DNA of 47,553 bases from Verrucomicrobiia bacterium (lineage in GTDB: Bacteria; Verrucomicrobiota; Verrucomicrobiia; Limisphaerales; JADLHS01), in NCBI GenBank assembly GCA_026125285.1, contig JAHCLO010000042.1, positions 1 through 47,553 of the forward strand, given 5' to 3'. This document shows, one piece after another, positions 25,418 to 33,828 of this stretch. A program made the translations under genes and the position numbers. Within the stretch, counting starts at the first letter, position 1, and the number at the start of each line of letters is the position of its first letter. Below the pieces are notes generated by a model that searched no databases, was not told the origin of the DNA, and saw only the letters and a list, made by a program, of their open reading frames with translations.

Positions 25418-26551
25418 TCATTGCGGAAAAAGCTCGTTCAGTTGCCTGGTGGTCGCCTCCAAATCGTGCAGCAGCGCGTTCCAATCGGGGGACAAATAGG
25501 TCGCATGGGACGCATTCGTCGCACCCTCCAGCGCGTTTACCTGCACCAGATTCTCCGCCACCTCAAGTCGCTGGAGATACTCAAACAACTTCTGCGCGTT
25601 GACCGGATGCGGCGCATTGCGGATGACGCCCACCGTGTTGGGAATGAGCAATGTCTCCCGGACAACTTGTAGCAGCCGACGTGAGTCGGCTCCAACTTCC
25701 TCGCCATCCAGATGGAGCGGACTCACGTCCGCTGCTGCAAAAACCAAGGTGAGAGGCAGCATGGCCACCGGCGCGCCCTCTCGCTGGCCGGCAATGACAT
25801 CATCCGAATCCGTCAACCCAATCCACGCCTCCCCCCGGCTGACGAATTTCACGACCACAGAATTGCCATCCACCACAAACGGCTTGTTCGCTGCCAGCGC
25901 CCGACACCACTCGAGCCACGCTTCCTCGCCCCATAATTGTTTCAACGCGTGAAAATGGGTGGCCGTCGTGCCGAACTGCGGAAACGCCAGCGCCACCTTG
26001 CCCCGCCAGGTTTCGTTCGTGAGTTCGAGGAGTGACGTCGGAGCGGCGTAGCCGCCGACGTGAGGAAGCGGACTTGTCGCGACAGAAATTTGATCCGCCT
26101 CGTTACCTCGGCGGCTACCAACGGAAACAAAGTTCGTGTTGATGACAATCCGCCGGCTGCGATGGCCGAACGCGGCCCAACCATTCGTCTCGCGGAACAC
26201 GTTCTGTGCAGCCAGTTGCCGCGTGCGCATCTCTTCGTTGCCCCAGAACACGTCGCACTGCGGATGATTGCGCTCGGCCAGCAACCGATTCGCCAGCCCG
26301 GTGGTTTTCACCGCTTCGCTGTCATAGACGGCTTTGACCTTGAGACCCGTTTCCCTCTCGAACTCGCGCAGAATCGGCTCGGCATAGACCTGGTCTTGCG
26401 CGGCGTAAATGACCACTTTATGAACTGATTCTTTAGCAAAAAAGAGGCTCTTGGTTGTGGAGAACAAAGCCACAAGGCAAAAGACGACGACAGCAAGTGG
26501 CACGACGTTTTCCCAAACGCCCCAAAAACTCTTTGACTCCTTTCCGTTCAC
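25418..26551 (-). CDS. Extracellular solute-binding protein (iron(III)-type family) with two in-frame palindromic insertions
   Basis: The GTG start at 26551 is preceded by a strong AGGAGG. A hydrophobic segment (about 16-33) anchors or exports the protein. VVIYAAQDQVYAEPILREFE and GLKVKAVYDSEA then match the start of ABC-type iron(III)/spermidine-like periplasmic binding proteins, and CDVFWGNEE and WRGKVALAFPQFGTT are also family-like. No permease or ATPase gene is adjacent. Two segments do not fit the family and coincide with palindromic DNA: residues about 144-168 and 272-293. The frame stays open through both. The ligand is unknown. It follows the VWA gene on the same strand across a repeat-filled gap. 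Confidence 0.78.
   Translation of the reverse strand: MNGKESKSFWGVWENVVPLAVVVFCLVALFSTTKSLFFAKESVHKVVIYAAQDQVYAEPILREFERETGLKVKAVYDSEAVKTTGLANRLLAERNHPQCDVFWGNEEMRTRQLAAQNVFRETNGWAAFGHRSRRIVINTNFVSVGSRRGNEADQISVATSPLPHVGGYAAPTSLLELTNETWRGKVALAFPQFGTTATHFHALKQLWGEEAWLEWCRALAANKPFVVDGNSVVVKFVSRGEAWIGLTDSDDVIAGQREGAPVAMLPLTLVFAAADVSPLHLDGEEVGADSRRLLQVVRETLLIPNTVGVIRNAPHPVNAQKLFEYLQRLEVAENLVQVNALEGATNASHATYLSPDWNALLHDLEATTRQLNELFPQ
25671..25736. repeat. Palindromic element in frame in the solute-binding protein gene (family 1)
   Basis: Two 24-bp arms (25671-25694 and 25713-25736) are inverted repeats with two mismatches around an 18-base centre. Each arm is itself a perfect 7-bp hairpin: AGCCGAC/GTCGGCT on the left and AGCGGAC/GTCCGCT on the right. 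The two differences between arms are compensatory, preserving each hairpin. Confidence 0.85.
26048..26118. repeat. Palindromic element in frame in the solute-binding protein gene (family 2)
   Basis: Arms of 25 bases (26048-26072 and 26094-26118) are inverted repeats with four mismatches, including a perfect GTAGCCGCCGA match at the outer ends, around a 21-base centre. Translated it gives a Gly/Arg/Ala-rich segment unlike solute-binding proteins. Confidence 0.75.
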
Positions 26552-26586
26552 TCCGTCCTCCTGTGTTTGTTTTTCCTCCAGCCCAC

Positions 26587-26772
26587 AGCTCCGTCAGGTG
26601 CGCCATATTTGTAGTTATCGCCCCGATGAAGCGAACAAAGCTCCGTAGGAGCGACATCTTGAGATTCCCGTTTGATGTTTCTCGGCAGGATTTCCGATTT
26701 GATGTCGCCCCTACGGGGCTTGGTCTCTTGAGCGAAATCGTAGGCTACAAATATATCGCTCCTGACGGAGCT
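26587..26772. repeat. Nested palindromic element between the VWA and solute-binding genes
   Basis: Outer 34-bp arms (26587-26620 and 26739-26772, about six mismatches, outer 12 bases AGCTCCGTCAGG identical) enclose inner 20-bp arms (26639-26658 and 26701-26720, two mismatches). All arms start with the same AGCTCCGTnAGG core, so the element is a nest of inverted copies of one repeat. It fills most of the 275-base gap 26552-26826. Confidence 0.8.
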
Positions 26773-26826
26773 ACATGAGCGTTCACCCGCGGCAATCGTC
26801 AATCGTAAATCGTAAATCATAAATCC

Positions 26827-28683
26827 CTACACCGTCCTCCGGTGATACCACCACCATTCGAACAACAACACGACCAGTCCGATGGCCGCCAGCGTGCGCC
26901 AGAGTTCCATGTTCGTGCGTTGCACCGTGGTTGCCTCGACCCGGGTGTATTCGCCGAATTTCAATTCGTCGCGCGGCCGGATGTCGCTCTCGTTCGCATC
27001 GAGCAAGTTCGCGCAGAACGTGACTTCGTTCGTCCCGGCGCGCAGGTGATAGACACCTTGCTTCGCCGTGTCGCCGAAGACGAGTTCGTTTGCGCCCTCG
27101 AAATTGAGTGTGGTGGATTTGCCGTCGGGCAATTTCACCTCGGCACTCTTCACGGGTTCGGCGAGCGCGAGGCGGAAAGGATCGCCGGCTTTGACGAGGA
27201 GCTGGGCGCTTTTCGCGCTGGCGGGATTGAGCCAGTCCACGGCGTTGGCGATGAAGATCGGGAAGGACACGCGCAACGGCCAGTTGCTCTCGAGCGGATC
27301 AAAGCCCACCCACACGAGGCGTTGCCGCCCCAGTTCGCCCGCGAGGATGAGTGGTGCTTGCGGCGCTTCGAGGATTGAAATCGCCCACGGCGGCGTGCCG
27401 CGCGCCGGCGTCAGGCTCTGCACGATCTGCACGTTGTCGAACCCGGCATAGCGCAACAGCGGATGCGTGGATTTCCAGTCCACGATCACCGGTCCATCCA
27501 CCGACGACACACTCTCCATCCAATTCGGGTTCACGACGCGAAATGCCAGGACGTTGCCCGAGGGCCAGTCGGTGGGCGTGACGCCGTCGAGCACGACGAA
27601 ATCAAATCCCGCGCCAGCGTCGGTCAAATCATTCGCCACGGCCAAGTTTACGTTTGCCACGGCGCGGAGGGCTTTTTCGAGCAACCGATTGCCGCGGGTG
27701 ACGAGCAACACGTTCACCGGCTTGGGCAGCAAACTTACGATGGCCGCTTCGTTGTCCGCCGCCAGATCGTCCTTGCCTGTGAGGCGAACGGTGAAGACGC
27801 CGTCCTTCGCCTGGGACACGCGGAACACCTGCGGCGCGGTTTGCTGACCGGGCACGGTGAGCGGGCGCGTCTCGAGCAGTTGCCGCGATTCGCCGCCCAG
27901 CCCCTGGAAATAGAGTTCGAGGTCGGTGCTCAGGGTGTTGGAGGCCACGTTGACCACGTTGGCGTAGATGGCGCGTTGGGTGGCGTCTTCCGGGTTCGCG
28001 CGCACGTCCAGCGCCGTGATCCCGAGATTGTCCGCCCGCTGCCCGACTTTGTGAAAGATCAGCGGCAACGCCTTGAGTTCAAACTCGCTCAGTTCGCTGA
28101 TCGCGCCGTCGCTGAAGAGATGAATCTCGGCGCTGCGGCGATCGCGCACGAGCGACTCGGCCATCTTGAGCGCGGGAACGAGGCGCGTGGGCGAATCCGC
28201 CGGCGCGGCGGACTGCAACACGCGGCGCAGCGCGGCCTTTTCGCTCGTGGCGGATTGTTTGACCTCGGTGTTCGCGCCGGCCAGCAAGACGATCATCTGG
28301 TCGGTCGGCTCGAGACTGTCCACCCATTTGAGCGCCTCGGCCCGGGCTTTCTCGAAGCGCGCCGGCGATTCATCGGTGGCCTGCATCGAGGCCGACCCGT
28401 CGAGGATGACCACACGCAACTGCGCCGGCTTGGCCTCGGTGGCGAAGTAGGGCCGGGTGAGCGCCAGCACCGCCAGCGCGAGGAGAAGGAGCTGCAAGTA
28501 GAGCAGCCAATTCTTGCGCAACTTCTGAAACGGCGCGCTGGCCTGCGTGTCCGCGAGGAACTTCTGCCAGAGCAACGTGCTGGAAACCAGCTTCACCACC
28601 CGCTTGCGCTTGAGGAGATAGAAGACGATGACGACCGGAATCGAGGCCGCGAATGCGAAGGCCAGAGGTGCGAGGAAACTCAC
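26827..28683 (-). CDS. BatA-like membrane protein with VWA domain
   Basis: The GTG start at 28683 follows GGAGG at good spacing. The 618-residue protein has the N-terminal BatA arrangement: a first membrane helix (about 5-24), RKRVVKLVSSTLLWQKF, and a second helix (about 60-76). A von Willebrand A domain follows with MIDAS DGSAS (95-99), then a long beta-rich extracellular or periplasmic region, and a C-terminal helix (about 597-615) with basic residues after it. Such proteins usually sit in operons with a MoxR ATPase and a DUF58 protein. The DUF58 gene is indeed upstream on the same strand, but separated by 840 bases of repeats, and no MoxR gene is visible in the window. Confidence 0.85.
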   Translation of the reverse strand: MSFLAPLAFAFAASIPVVIVFYLLKRKRVVKLVSSTLLWQKFLADTQASAPFQKLRKNWLLYLQLLLLALAVLALTRPYFATEAKPAQLRVVILDGSASMQATDESPARFEKARAEALKWVDSLEPTDQMIVLLAGANTEVKQSATSEKAALRRVLQSAAPADSPTRLVPALKMAESLVRDRRSAEIHLFSDGAISELSEFELKALPLIFHKVGQRADNLGITALDVRANPEDATQRAIYANVVNVASNTLSTDLELYFQGLGGESRQLLETRPLTVPGQQTAPQVFRVSQAKDGVFTVRLTGKDDLAADNEAAIVSLLPKPVNVLLVTRGNRLLEKALRAVANVNLAVANDLTDAGAGFDFVVLDGVTPTDWPSGNVLAFRVVNPNWMESVSSVDGPVIVDWKSTHPLLRYAGFDNVQIVQSLTPARGTPPWAISILEAPQAPLILAGELGRQRLVWVGFDPLESNWPLRVSFPIFIANAVDWLNPASAKSAQLLVKAGDPFRLALAEPVKSAEVKLPDGKSTTLNFEGANELVFGDTAKQGVYHLRAGTNEVTFCANLLDANESDIRPRDELKFGEYTRVEATTVQRTNMELWRTLAAIGLVVLLFEWWWYHRRTV

Positions 28684-29524
28684 GGCGCACCTCCGGTTTT
28701 TGCCTTGGAGAATTGCAGTAAAGCTGCCGAATCACCCGGAGCAGTTCGAGATGGCGAGCGACTGCGAACGTTTCTCCCTCTCCTGGGGGAGAGGGCCGGG
28801 GTGAGGGCGGTCGTTTCAACTAACTTCCTGAATCCGCCGAAGATGTTTGTGTAACGCTCGCCCGCACCCTGACCCTCTCCGCCGGGGAGAGGGAACAGCT
28901 TTCGTGCGGCGCTGGTAAATCGGTCATCACTTTGCTCCTCGCCGCGCCTTGGTAATTTAGAGCGAAACCCAATCAAACGGCGTGAGAGTCTGATCACGAG
29001 AAAAACCGGCGAACGTTTCTCCCTCTCCTGGGCATCAAAGAGCTTCGCTTCTGGAATGGGCAGTTGCGGCGAGAGAAGCAATTTGTTCGTGATGTAATCT
29101 TCAATGCATTGCAGGAGCGAGCACCGCATCCGCTGCCGGCTTACACGAGACCGGGAATTGTTGGGGGAAAGAAGAGTTGGTGGGACGCTCGCCCTCACCC
29201 TGACCCTCTCCCCTGGGGAGAGGGAATAGCTATCGCGTGCCGCCGGTAATTCGAGAGTCGAACTGCATTTTGCCGTCGTTTGGTGAATCGGGACGAAGTT
29301 AGTGGGACACTCGCCCTCACCCTGACCCTCTCCCCCGAGGAGAGGGAACAGCGTTCGTGTGGCGCTGGAAATTCGGCCGTTCATCCGCCGGCCTCTGTCA
29401 CTTTGAAATTCGGAGTGAAAGGCAACCAAACAAACATGCGATACAGTCATGCGTGAAACTGGCGGACGATTCTCCGTCTCCCCGGGGGAGAGGGCTGGGG
29501 TGAGGGCGAGCGAAAACACAAACG
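28684..29524. repeat. Repeat island of at least six CCCTCTCC-type palindromes
   Basis: Copies of one palindromic family lie at about 28773-28810, 28861-28897, 29015-29034 (truncated), 29190-29226, 29312-29347 and 29471-29511, in mixed orientation. The core is CCTGACCCTCTCCC facing GGGAGAGGG. Some copies share flanking sequence (GAACGTTTCTCCCTC on one side; GGGAACAGC-TTCGTG-GGCGCTGG on the other). The minus-strand frame through the island is open but consists only of translated repeats, so I do not call a gene. The same family is inserted in dnaE. Confidence 0.85.
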
Positions 29525-30475
29525 TCATCCCCATACTTCAGCCTTTCGTAGCTGTTTAAGTAAGAGGTCCTGCAAATCCATATTGGACGGCGCCATGAAG
29601 AAGTTCATGCCGCGCCTGGTGCAATACTCGCGCAGGCGCTGGACGAAGTTCTGCACAGTCTGCTGATAGGCCTTCATGCGGTAGCGACCAAACGTGACTT
29701 CCTGCAAGCCACCGCTCTCGGAATCCACGAGACGCAAATCGCCGAAGGTCGAGGGCGCGAGTTCCTCGGGTGCGAGAATCTGAACGCAGTTCACCTGAAA
29801 GCCGCGTCCGACCAGCGCGGTGAGTCCAGCTTCATAACCGGCGGGATCGAGAAAGTCGCTGAGTACGATGGCGAGGCCGGTATGCCGCGCTTCCAACGCG
29901 CCGCGTCGCAAAGCTTCGTTCAGATCTGCGCCGCCGCCGCCAGCAAGGGCGTTGAGATTGGCGAAGAATTGCATGGAGGACTTTTTGCCGCGCACGGAAC
30001 GGAGCGCGCCCTCAATTGCAGATTGTTGGGCGTTGGATGTTGGATGTTGGATGTTGGATATTTCGCCTTTTCCGCCAATCCTTGCTTCCGCATTTGGAAA
30101 CGGAATCACACTCACGCGATCAAATCCGCACAGCGCCACATAGCCGATGGCGGCGGCGACCTGCCGGGCGAAATCAAATTTGCGCGGTTCGCCGAAGGTC
30201 ATGGACTCGCTGGCATCGAGAAAAATGCGCACGGGCAGTTCGCGTTCCTCCTCGTAGAGCTTGAGGAACAGGCGGTCGAGACGGCCGAAGAGATTCCAGT
30301 CGAGGTAACGGAAATCGTCGCCGGGGACGTAGCTGCGGTGGTCGGCGAATTCGACGGATTGCCCGCGCGCGCGACTGCGGCGCTCGCCCTTGGACGAACT
30401 CTTCGCGCGCCGCGCCGCGAGCAATTGGAATTGCTCCAAGTATCGCAGCAGTTCTGGCGTCAGGAGCTTTGACAT
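29525..30475 (-). CDS. DUF58 (VWA-like) protein
   Basis: This 316-residue cytoplasmic protein of the MoxR-associated DUF58 family carries the family hallmark GDDFRYLDWNLFGR (52-65), preceded by RSRARGQSVEFADHRSYVPG. A degenerate VWA MIDAS DASES lies at 87-91, followed by TFGEPRKFDFARQ. Members are thought to work with MoxR AAA ATPases and BatA-like membrane proteins; the BatA-like gene lies downstream on this strand. Residues about 132-150 (ISNIQHPTSNAQQSAI) interrupt the VWA domain and are translated from a tandem heptamer repeat, leaving the frame intact. The start ATG at 30475 lacks a clear Shine-Dalgarno sequence. Confidence 0.88.
   Translation of the reverse strand: MSKLLTPELLRYLEQFQLLAARRAKSSSKGERRSRARGQSVEFADHRSYVPGDDFRYLDWNLFGRLDRLFLKLYEEERELPVRIFLDASESMTFGEPRKFDFARQVAAAIGYVALCGFDRVSVIPFPNAEARIGGKGEISNIQHPTSNAQQSAIEGALRSVRGKKSSMQFFANLNALAGGGGADLNEALRRGALEARHTGLAIVLSDFLDPAGYEAGLTALVGRGFQVNCVQILAPEELAPSTFGDLRLVDSESGGLQEVTFGRYRMKAYQQTVQNFVQRLREYCTRRGMNFFMAPSNMDLQDLLLKQLRKAEVWG
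30032..30061. repeat. Four tandem heptamers in frame in the DUF58 gene
   Basis: The unit GTTGGAT is repeated four times without interruption, followed by a diverged edge (ATTT). Translation on the coding strand gives the NIQHPTSN-like segment that does not match DUF58. Heptamers of this type are common intergenic repeats in related genomes (from general knowledge). Confidence 0.75.
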
Positions 30476-30677
30476 GGTTCAACCAAGCTTGCCATCGGAA
30501 GATCGCAGCATGGTTGATCTGAGGGGATGGCTCAAGTGTGGTTTGGCGCGCTACGCTTAACGGGATTTTGAATCTTGGTCTGCCCGGCAAGGCTTTTGTA
30601 GGGTGCTACGGGGAACGTCCCCATGGGCCATACTGATAGTGGAGGAAGACCTGAGCAAACAGAAGGAAACAAAACAG

Positions 30678-31499
30678 ATGAAACGTGTTGTCGAACCAGA
30701 ATTGATGACGGAAGCAGAGCAGGCGCAGGCTTATGCGGGCGCCGATTTCGAGTCGGCCCACAGCCTTTATCCTCGGTTGTTTGCCGAGAAGTTTCCGCGC
30801 CGGGGCAGGCAGGCAACGGTGCTGGACCTCGGTTGTGGTCCGTGCGACGTGACGATCCGCTTTGCGAAAGCCAATCCAGGCTACCGGTTTCACGCTGTGG
30901 ACGGTTCGGCGGCCATGCTCCGGTACGGGCGTCGTGCTCTCGCTAAACAGCCCACGCTCGCGCGAAGATTCAAACTCATCGAAGGATTCATCCCCGGCGC
31001 ACCCGTCCCGAGGCGGAGCTACGACCTCATTCTCTCAAGCAGCTTCCTGCATCATCTCCATGATCCGCAAGTGCTTTGGCAGACCGTCCGGCGCTACGCA
31101 AGAAGCGGGACGATGGTGTTTGTGCCCGATTTGCGGCGACCCTCCTCGCTGGCCCAGGCCCGGGCGTTGGCAGAAAAATACTCAGGATCAGAACCGGAAG
31201 TGCTGCGCCGTGACTTTCTCAACTCACTGCTCGCCGCGTTCACGCCGGCGGAAGTGCGTCGCCAATTACGTCAGGCCGGCCTGAACGGTCTGACCGTTGA
31301 GAGCATCAGTGACCGTCACCTGCTGGTTTTCGGAACTGTGACCAATACGGTTCAACCGGCGGCGCTTCGCGACCCAAGACCTACTCGTGAACCTCGTAGA
31401 GCGTTTCGTTCAGCACGAATTGCACGTTCTGGCCGAGCGCCAGCCACGGCAGTGCCTTCGGGTTCTTCGCGGCGAAAGCGAAGTATTCAGCCGAGTTGA
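30678..31499 (+). CDS. Class I SAM-dependent methyltransferase
   Basis: The ATG at 30678 follows AAGGA and begins MKRVVEPELMTEAEQAQAY; the frame is open upstream to 30603. The 273-residue protein carries motif I VLDLGCGPCDVT with acidic motif II (FHAVDGSAAM), then DLILSSSFLHHLHDP and MVFVPDLRRPSS, a UbiE/COQ5-like Rossmann methyltransferase. The substrate is unknown. The C-terminal 40 residues (from about ALRDPRPTREPRR) are Arg/Ser-rich and encoded opposite the 3' end of the VIT-VWA gene, overlapping it by 119 bases tail to tail. That tail is probably not part of the fold and may reflect loss of an earlier stop codon. Confidence 0.82.
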   Translation: MKRVVEPELMTEAEQAQAYAGADFESAHSLYPRLFAEKFPRRGRQATVLDLGCGPCDVTIRFAKANPGYRFHAVDGSAAMLRYGRRALAKQPTLARRFKLIEGFIPGAPVPRRSYDLILSSSFLHHLHDPQVLWQTVRRYARSGTMVFVPDLRRPSSLAQARALAEKYSGSEPEVLRRDFLNSLLAAFTPAEVRRQLRQAGLNGLTVESISDRHLLVFGTVTNTVQPAALRDPRPTREPRRAFRSARIARSGRAPATAVPSGSSRRKRSIQPS

Positions 31500-33711
31500 A
31501 CTGGATGCGCTGCTTCTGCGCGTTCTGGAGTTTCTGCGCGGCAGCGTCCACCCATTGCGAACCGTTCTGGAAGAAGTTCTTACCCGCAATGAACTGGCCC
31601 GATTGTGAGTACTGCGCGAGCCGCACTCTGGAGTCGGGCGCCGGCGCCGAGGTGACCGGTGGCAGGGCCGTGATTCCTAAGGCACGATTCGCCTCCACGG
31701 CACTGTCCACTGCGGCAGATGAGGGGGCGGCTGCGGATTTCAGTGCCAAGCCATAGCGCGCGCCGGCCACGGCGCGGTCACCGGCCTGTTCGCGCCGGAA
31801 GGAACTCCAGTTTTCCGCCGCGATCTGCCGGGCGGCGCGGTCTCCCTGAAGTTGCGGCAGTGATTGCATTGCCGTGGGCACGTTGCGCCGCGCCTCGTCC
31901 TCGACGATCAAATAAGCCGTGTAGGGCGTGACAATACCGTACTGGCGTGCCAGTTCGGTGACTTCGTCCCGCAATTCGGCGTTCTCACCGCGCAAGCGAA
32001 TTTCGTCCAGCAGATAACCCACGCGTCGCGTGGCCCACAGGCGCGGGATGAATTCGTGTTTGCCGGATTCGCCGGGAAAGCTGACTTCATAGGTGAACCT
32101 GCGCGCCACGCCGTTCACCGTACCTTCGAGAATCACAGCCGAATCACCCTTGCCGGAATAGCGGCCCACGAGCACCAGTTGGTCGCCGCGGAACAAGTCC
32201 GGCAGCGGCGCGGGATAGAGCTTCATCACGCGCACGTCGCCCGTGAATTTCAGAGTTGGATTGGCCAGCACAGGCTCTTTGATCTTCGAGAAGAAGTTAG
32301 AGACCTTCACTTCCAGGTCTTCCTCGGGCAGGACATACTGGCTGACGGCGCGTGTGTCTTCGGTGATCTTGTCGAGCAGATGCGTGTTGACGTCGGTGCC
32401 GATGCCGAAGCAGAAGATCCGGGTGCGGTTTTCGTTCTGCTTTTTTACGTTGGCGACAATCTGGGCTTCGTCGGTCGTGCCGATGGTAGGGCGTCCGTCC
32501 GTTAGGAAAATGATGACAAACGGTCGGTCCGTGGCGGATTTCAACGCCAGCGCCTTCTGCAGCGCATCGTCAATCGCCGTGCCGCCAATGGGTTTCAATC
32601 CCTCGATGAACTCTCCGGCCATCTCACGATTTGCCTTCGTCGCATCCACGAGCTTGTCGAACAATGGTTCGACTTCGGTGGAAAAGCGGATGATCTCGAA
32701 ACGGTCGCCGTCGTTGAGATTCTCGACACAAAACTGAAGCGCCTTCTTGGCCTGGTCCAGCTTCTTGCCGGCCATTGAACCCGAAGTGTCCAGCACGAAT
32801 GCGACGTCCTTGGGCACGATTCTGTCATCCTTGACGTCCATACCAGGGGAGACGAGCAGCAGGAAATAGCCGTCTTCACCGCCGACCTTGTGGGCGACCA
32901 GGTTCACGCCCAGTTCCTCCTTCTCTGGCGCGAAGTAGAGCGCGAAATCCGTGTCCGGCTTCGCATCGCTGGTTTCAAAGCCCACGGTGGCGCGATTAGC
33001 ACCATGCCGTTTGATTTCCACCGTGTGGCTCGGCGAGTAAATCGCCTTGAGCGGTTGTTTGGTTTCGAGTTCGACTTTGATGCTGACGCTCTTGATGGGT
33101 TTGGCGGAAAACTTTTCCGTGTTCAACGGATACACGTAGTTCAGCAGGCCCGCGTCCGACTTTAGCAATTGAGTGTAGGACAGCGTGATCCGCTTCTTGC
33201 TGTTCGGTTCGATGGGAAAGATGCGCACCTTGAACAGGTCGCGGTCAGCGTATTCGAGCAGCGCGGGGTCCTGGGCCTTGCGCACGATGTCCTCGTAAAT
33301 CTTGCGCGCCTTGTCGGCGGGCAGCAACTCGGCCGCGACCTGTTTGCCGCCGATATCCATGGTGAATTTATCAATTTGCGCGCCCTTGGGCACCGGGAAC
33401 AAATATGTGCCTTCGAGCCGCGACGGGTTGGGATTGTAAAACTCCTGATCCACCGCCGTGGTCGCCACCTGGCCTTCAATCCGGACGTTGACGTGGTGAT
33501 AAGTCACTTCCAGCGGGGCAAAAATGTAGGGGCGCGGCGCCGGCGGGATCGGACGCGGCGGCCAGATGGGCGGAACGGGACCGGGCGGACGTGGGCCGGG
33601 CCGCCAATGCGCTTCATCCACCACGATAAAACCGTCCGCGCGAGCCTGCGGAAGGGGCAACAAAAGGTTGAACAACGCCAGCAAAGCGGGGAGAGCGAGC
33701 AATCGTTTCAT
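31381..33711 (-). CDS. Exported VIT and VWA domain protein (inter-alpha-trypsin-inhibitor-like)
   Basis: From the ATG at 33711 the 776-residue protein has a signal peptide (RLLALPALLALFNLLLPLPQARA). A Pro-rich spacer follows (about 35-65), then a VIT domain (QEFYNPNPSRLEGTYLFPVP, LLPADKARKIYEDIV). The VWA domain has a perfect MIDAS DTSGSM near residue 305, with TDGRPTIG later. The C-terminal 250 residues include helices and an Ala/Ser-rich linker. VIT-VWA proteins of this size are widespread and probably bind partners at the cell surface or periplasm; the exact role is undefined. It converges on the methyltransferase and diverges from glnB. Confidence 0.87.
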   Translation of the reverse strand: MKRLLALPALLALFNLLLPLPQARADGFIVVDEAHWRPGPRPPGPVPPIWPPRPIPPAPRPYIFAPLEVTYHHVNVRIEGQVATTAVDQEFYNPNPSRLEGTYLFPVPKGAQIDKFTMDIGGKQVAAELLPADKARKIYEDIVRKAQDPALLEYADRDLFKVRIFPIEPNSKKRITLSYTQLLKSDAGLLNYVYPLNTEKFSAKPIKSVSIKVELETKQPLKAIYSPSHTVEIKRHGANRATVGFETSDAKPDTDFALYFAPEKEELGVNLVAHKVGGEDGYFLLLVSPGMDVKDDRIVPKDVAFVLDTSGSMAGKKLDQAKKALQFCVENLNDGDRFEIIRFSTEVEPLFDKLVDATKANREMAGEFIEGLKPIGGTAIDDALQKALALKSATDRPFVIIFLTDGRPTIGTTDEAQIVANVKKQNENRTRIFCFGIGTDVNTHLLDKITEDTRAVSQYVLPEEDLEVKVSNFFSKIKEPVLANPTLKFTGDVRVMKLYPAPLPDLFRGDQLVLVGRYSGKGDSAVILEGTVNGVARRFTYEVSFPGESGKHEFIPRLWATRRVGYLLDEIRLRGENAELRDEVTELARQYGIVTPYTAYLIVEDEARRNVPTAMQSLPQLQGDRAARQIAAENWSSFRREQAGDRAVAGARYGLALKSAAAPSSAAVDSAVEANRALGITALPPVTSAPAPDSRVRLAQYSQSGQFIAGKNFFQNGSQWVDAAAQKLQNAQKQRIQFNSAEYFAFAAKNPKALPWLALGQNVQFVLNETLYEVHE

Positions 33712-33775
33712 GTTCAATTGGACGGCGGCGGCGGGAGAATGCTCCCGGTGGATTCACATGGATTTCACATTCCTG

Positions 33776-33803
33776 TTTACAGCCGGAGATACGTTGTTAG
33801 TAT
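33776..33803 (+). promoter_or_regulatory. Candidate sigma-70 promoter for glnB
   Basis: TTTACA (33776-33781) and TAGTAT (33798-33803) are separated by 16 bases and lie 25 bases before the glnB ATG; a GAGGA Shine-Dalgarno sits between. The -35 matches 5 of 6 and the -10 matches 4 of 6 consensus positions. Verrucomicrobial promoters are poorly characterised, so this is only a candidate. Confidence 0.35.
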
Positions 33804-33828
33804 CGCCTCTGCGTAGAGGAAAAACTGC

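Noticed and set aside
28684..29524. CRISPR array
   Set aside because: Repeat copies are in both orientations, unevenly spaced and imperfect; no cas genes nearby.
28680..29534. 284-codon minus-strand frame between the BatA-like and DUF58 genes
   Set aside because: Its translation consists of palindromic-repeat peptides (TPALSPGE, FPLPGGEGQGAGE); it has no other protein-like content.
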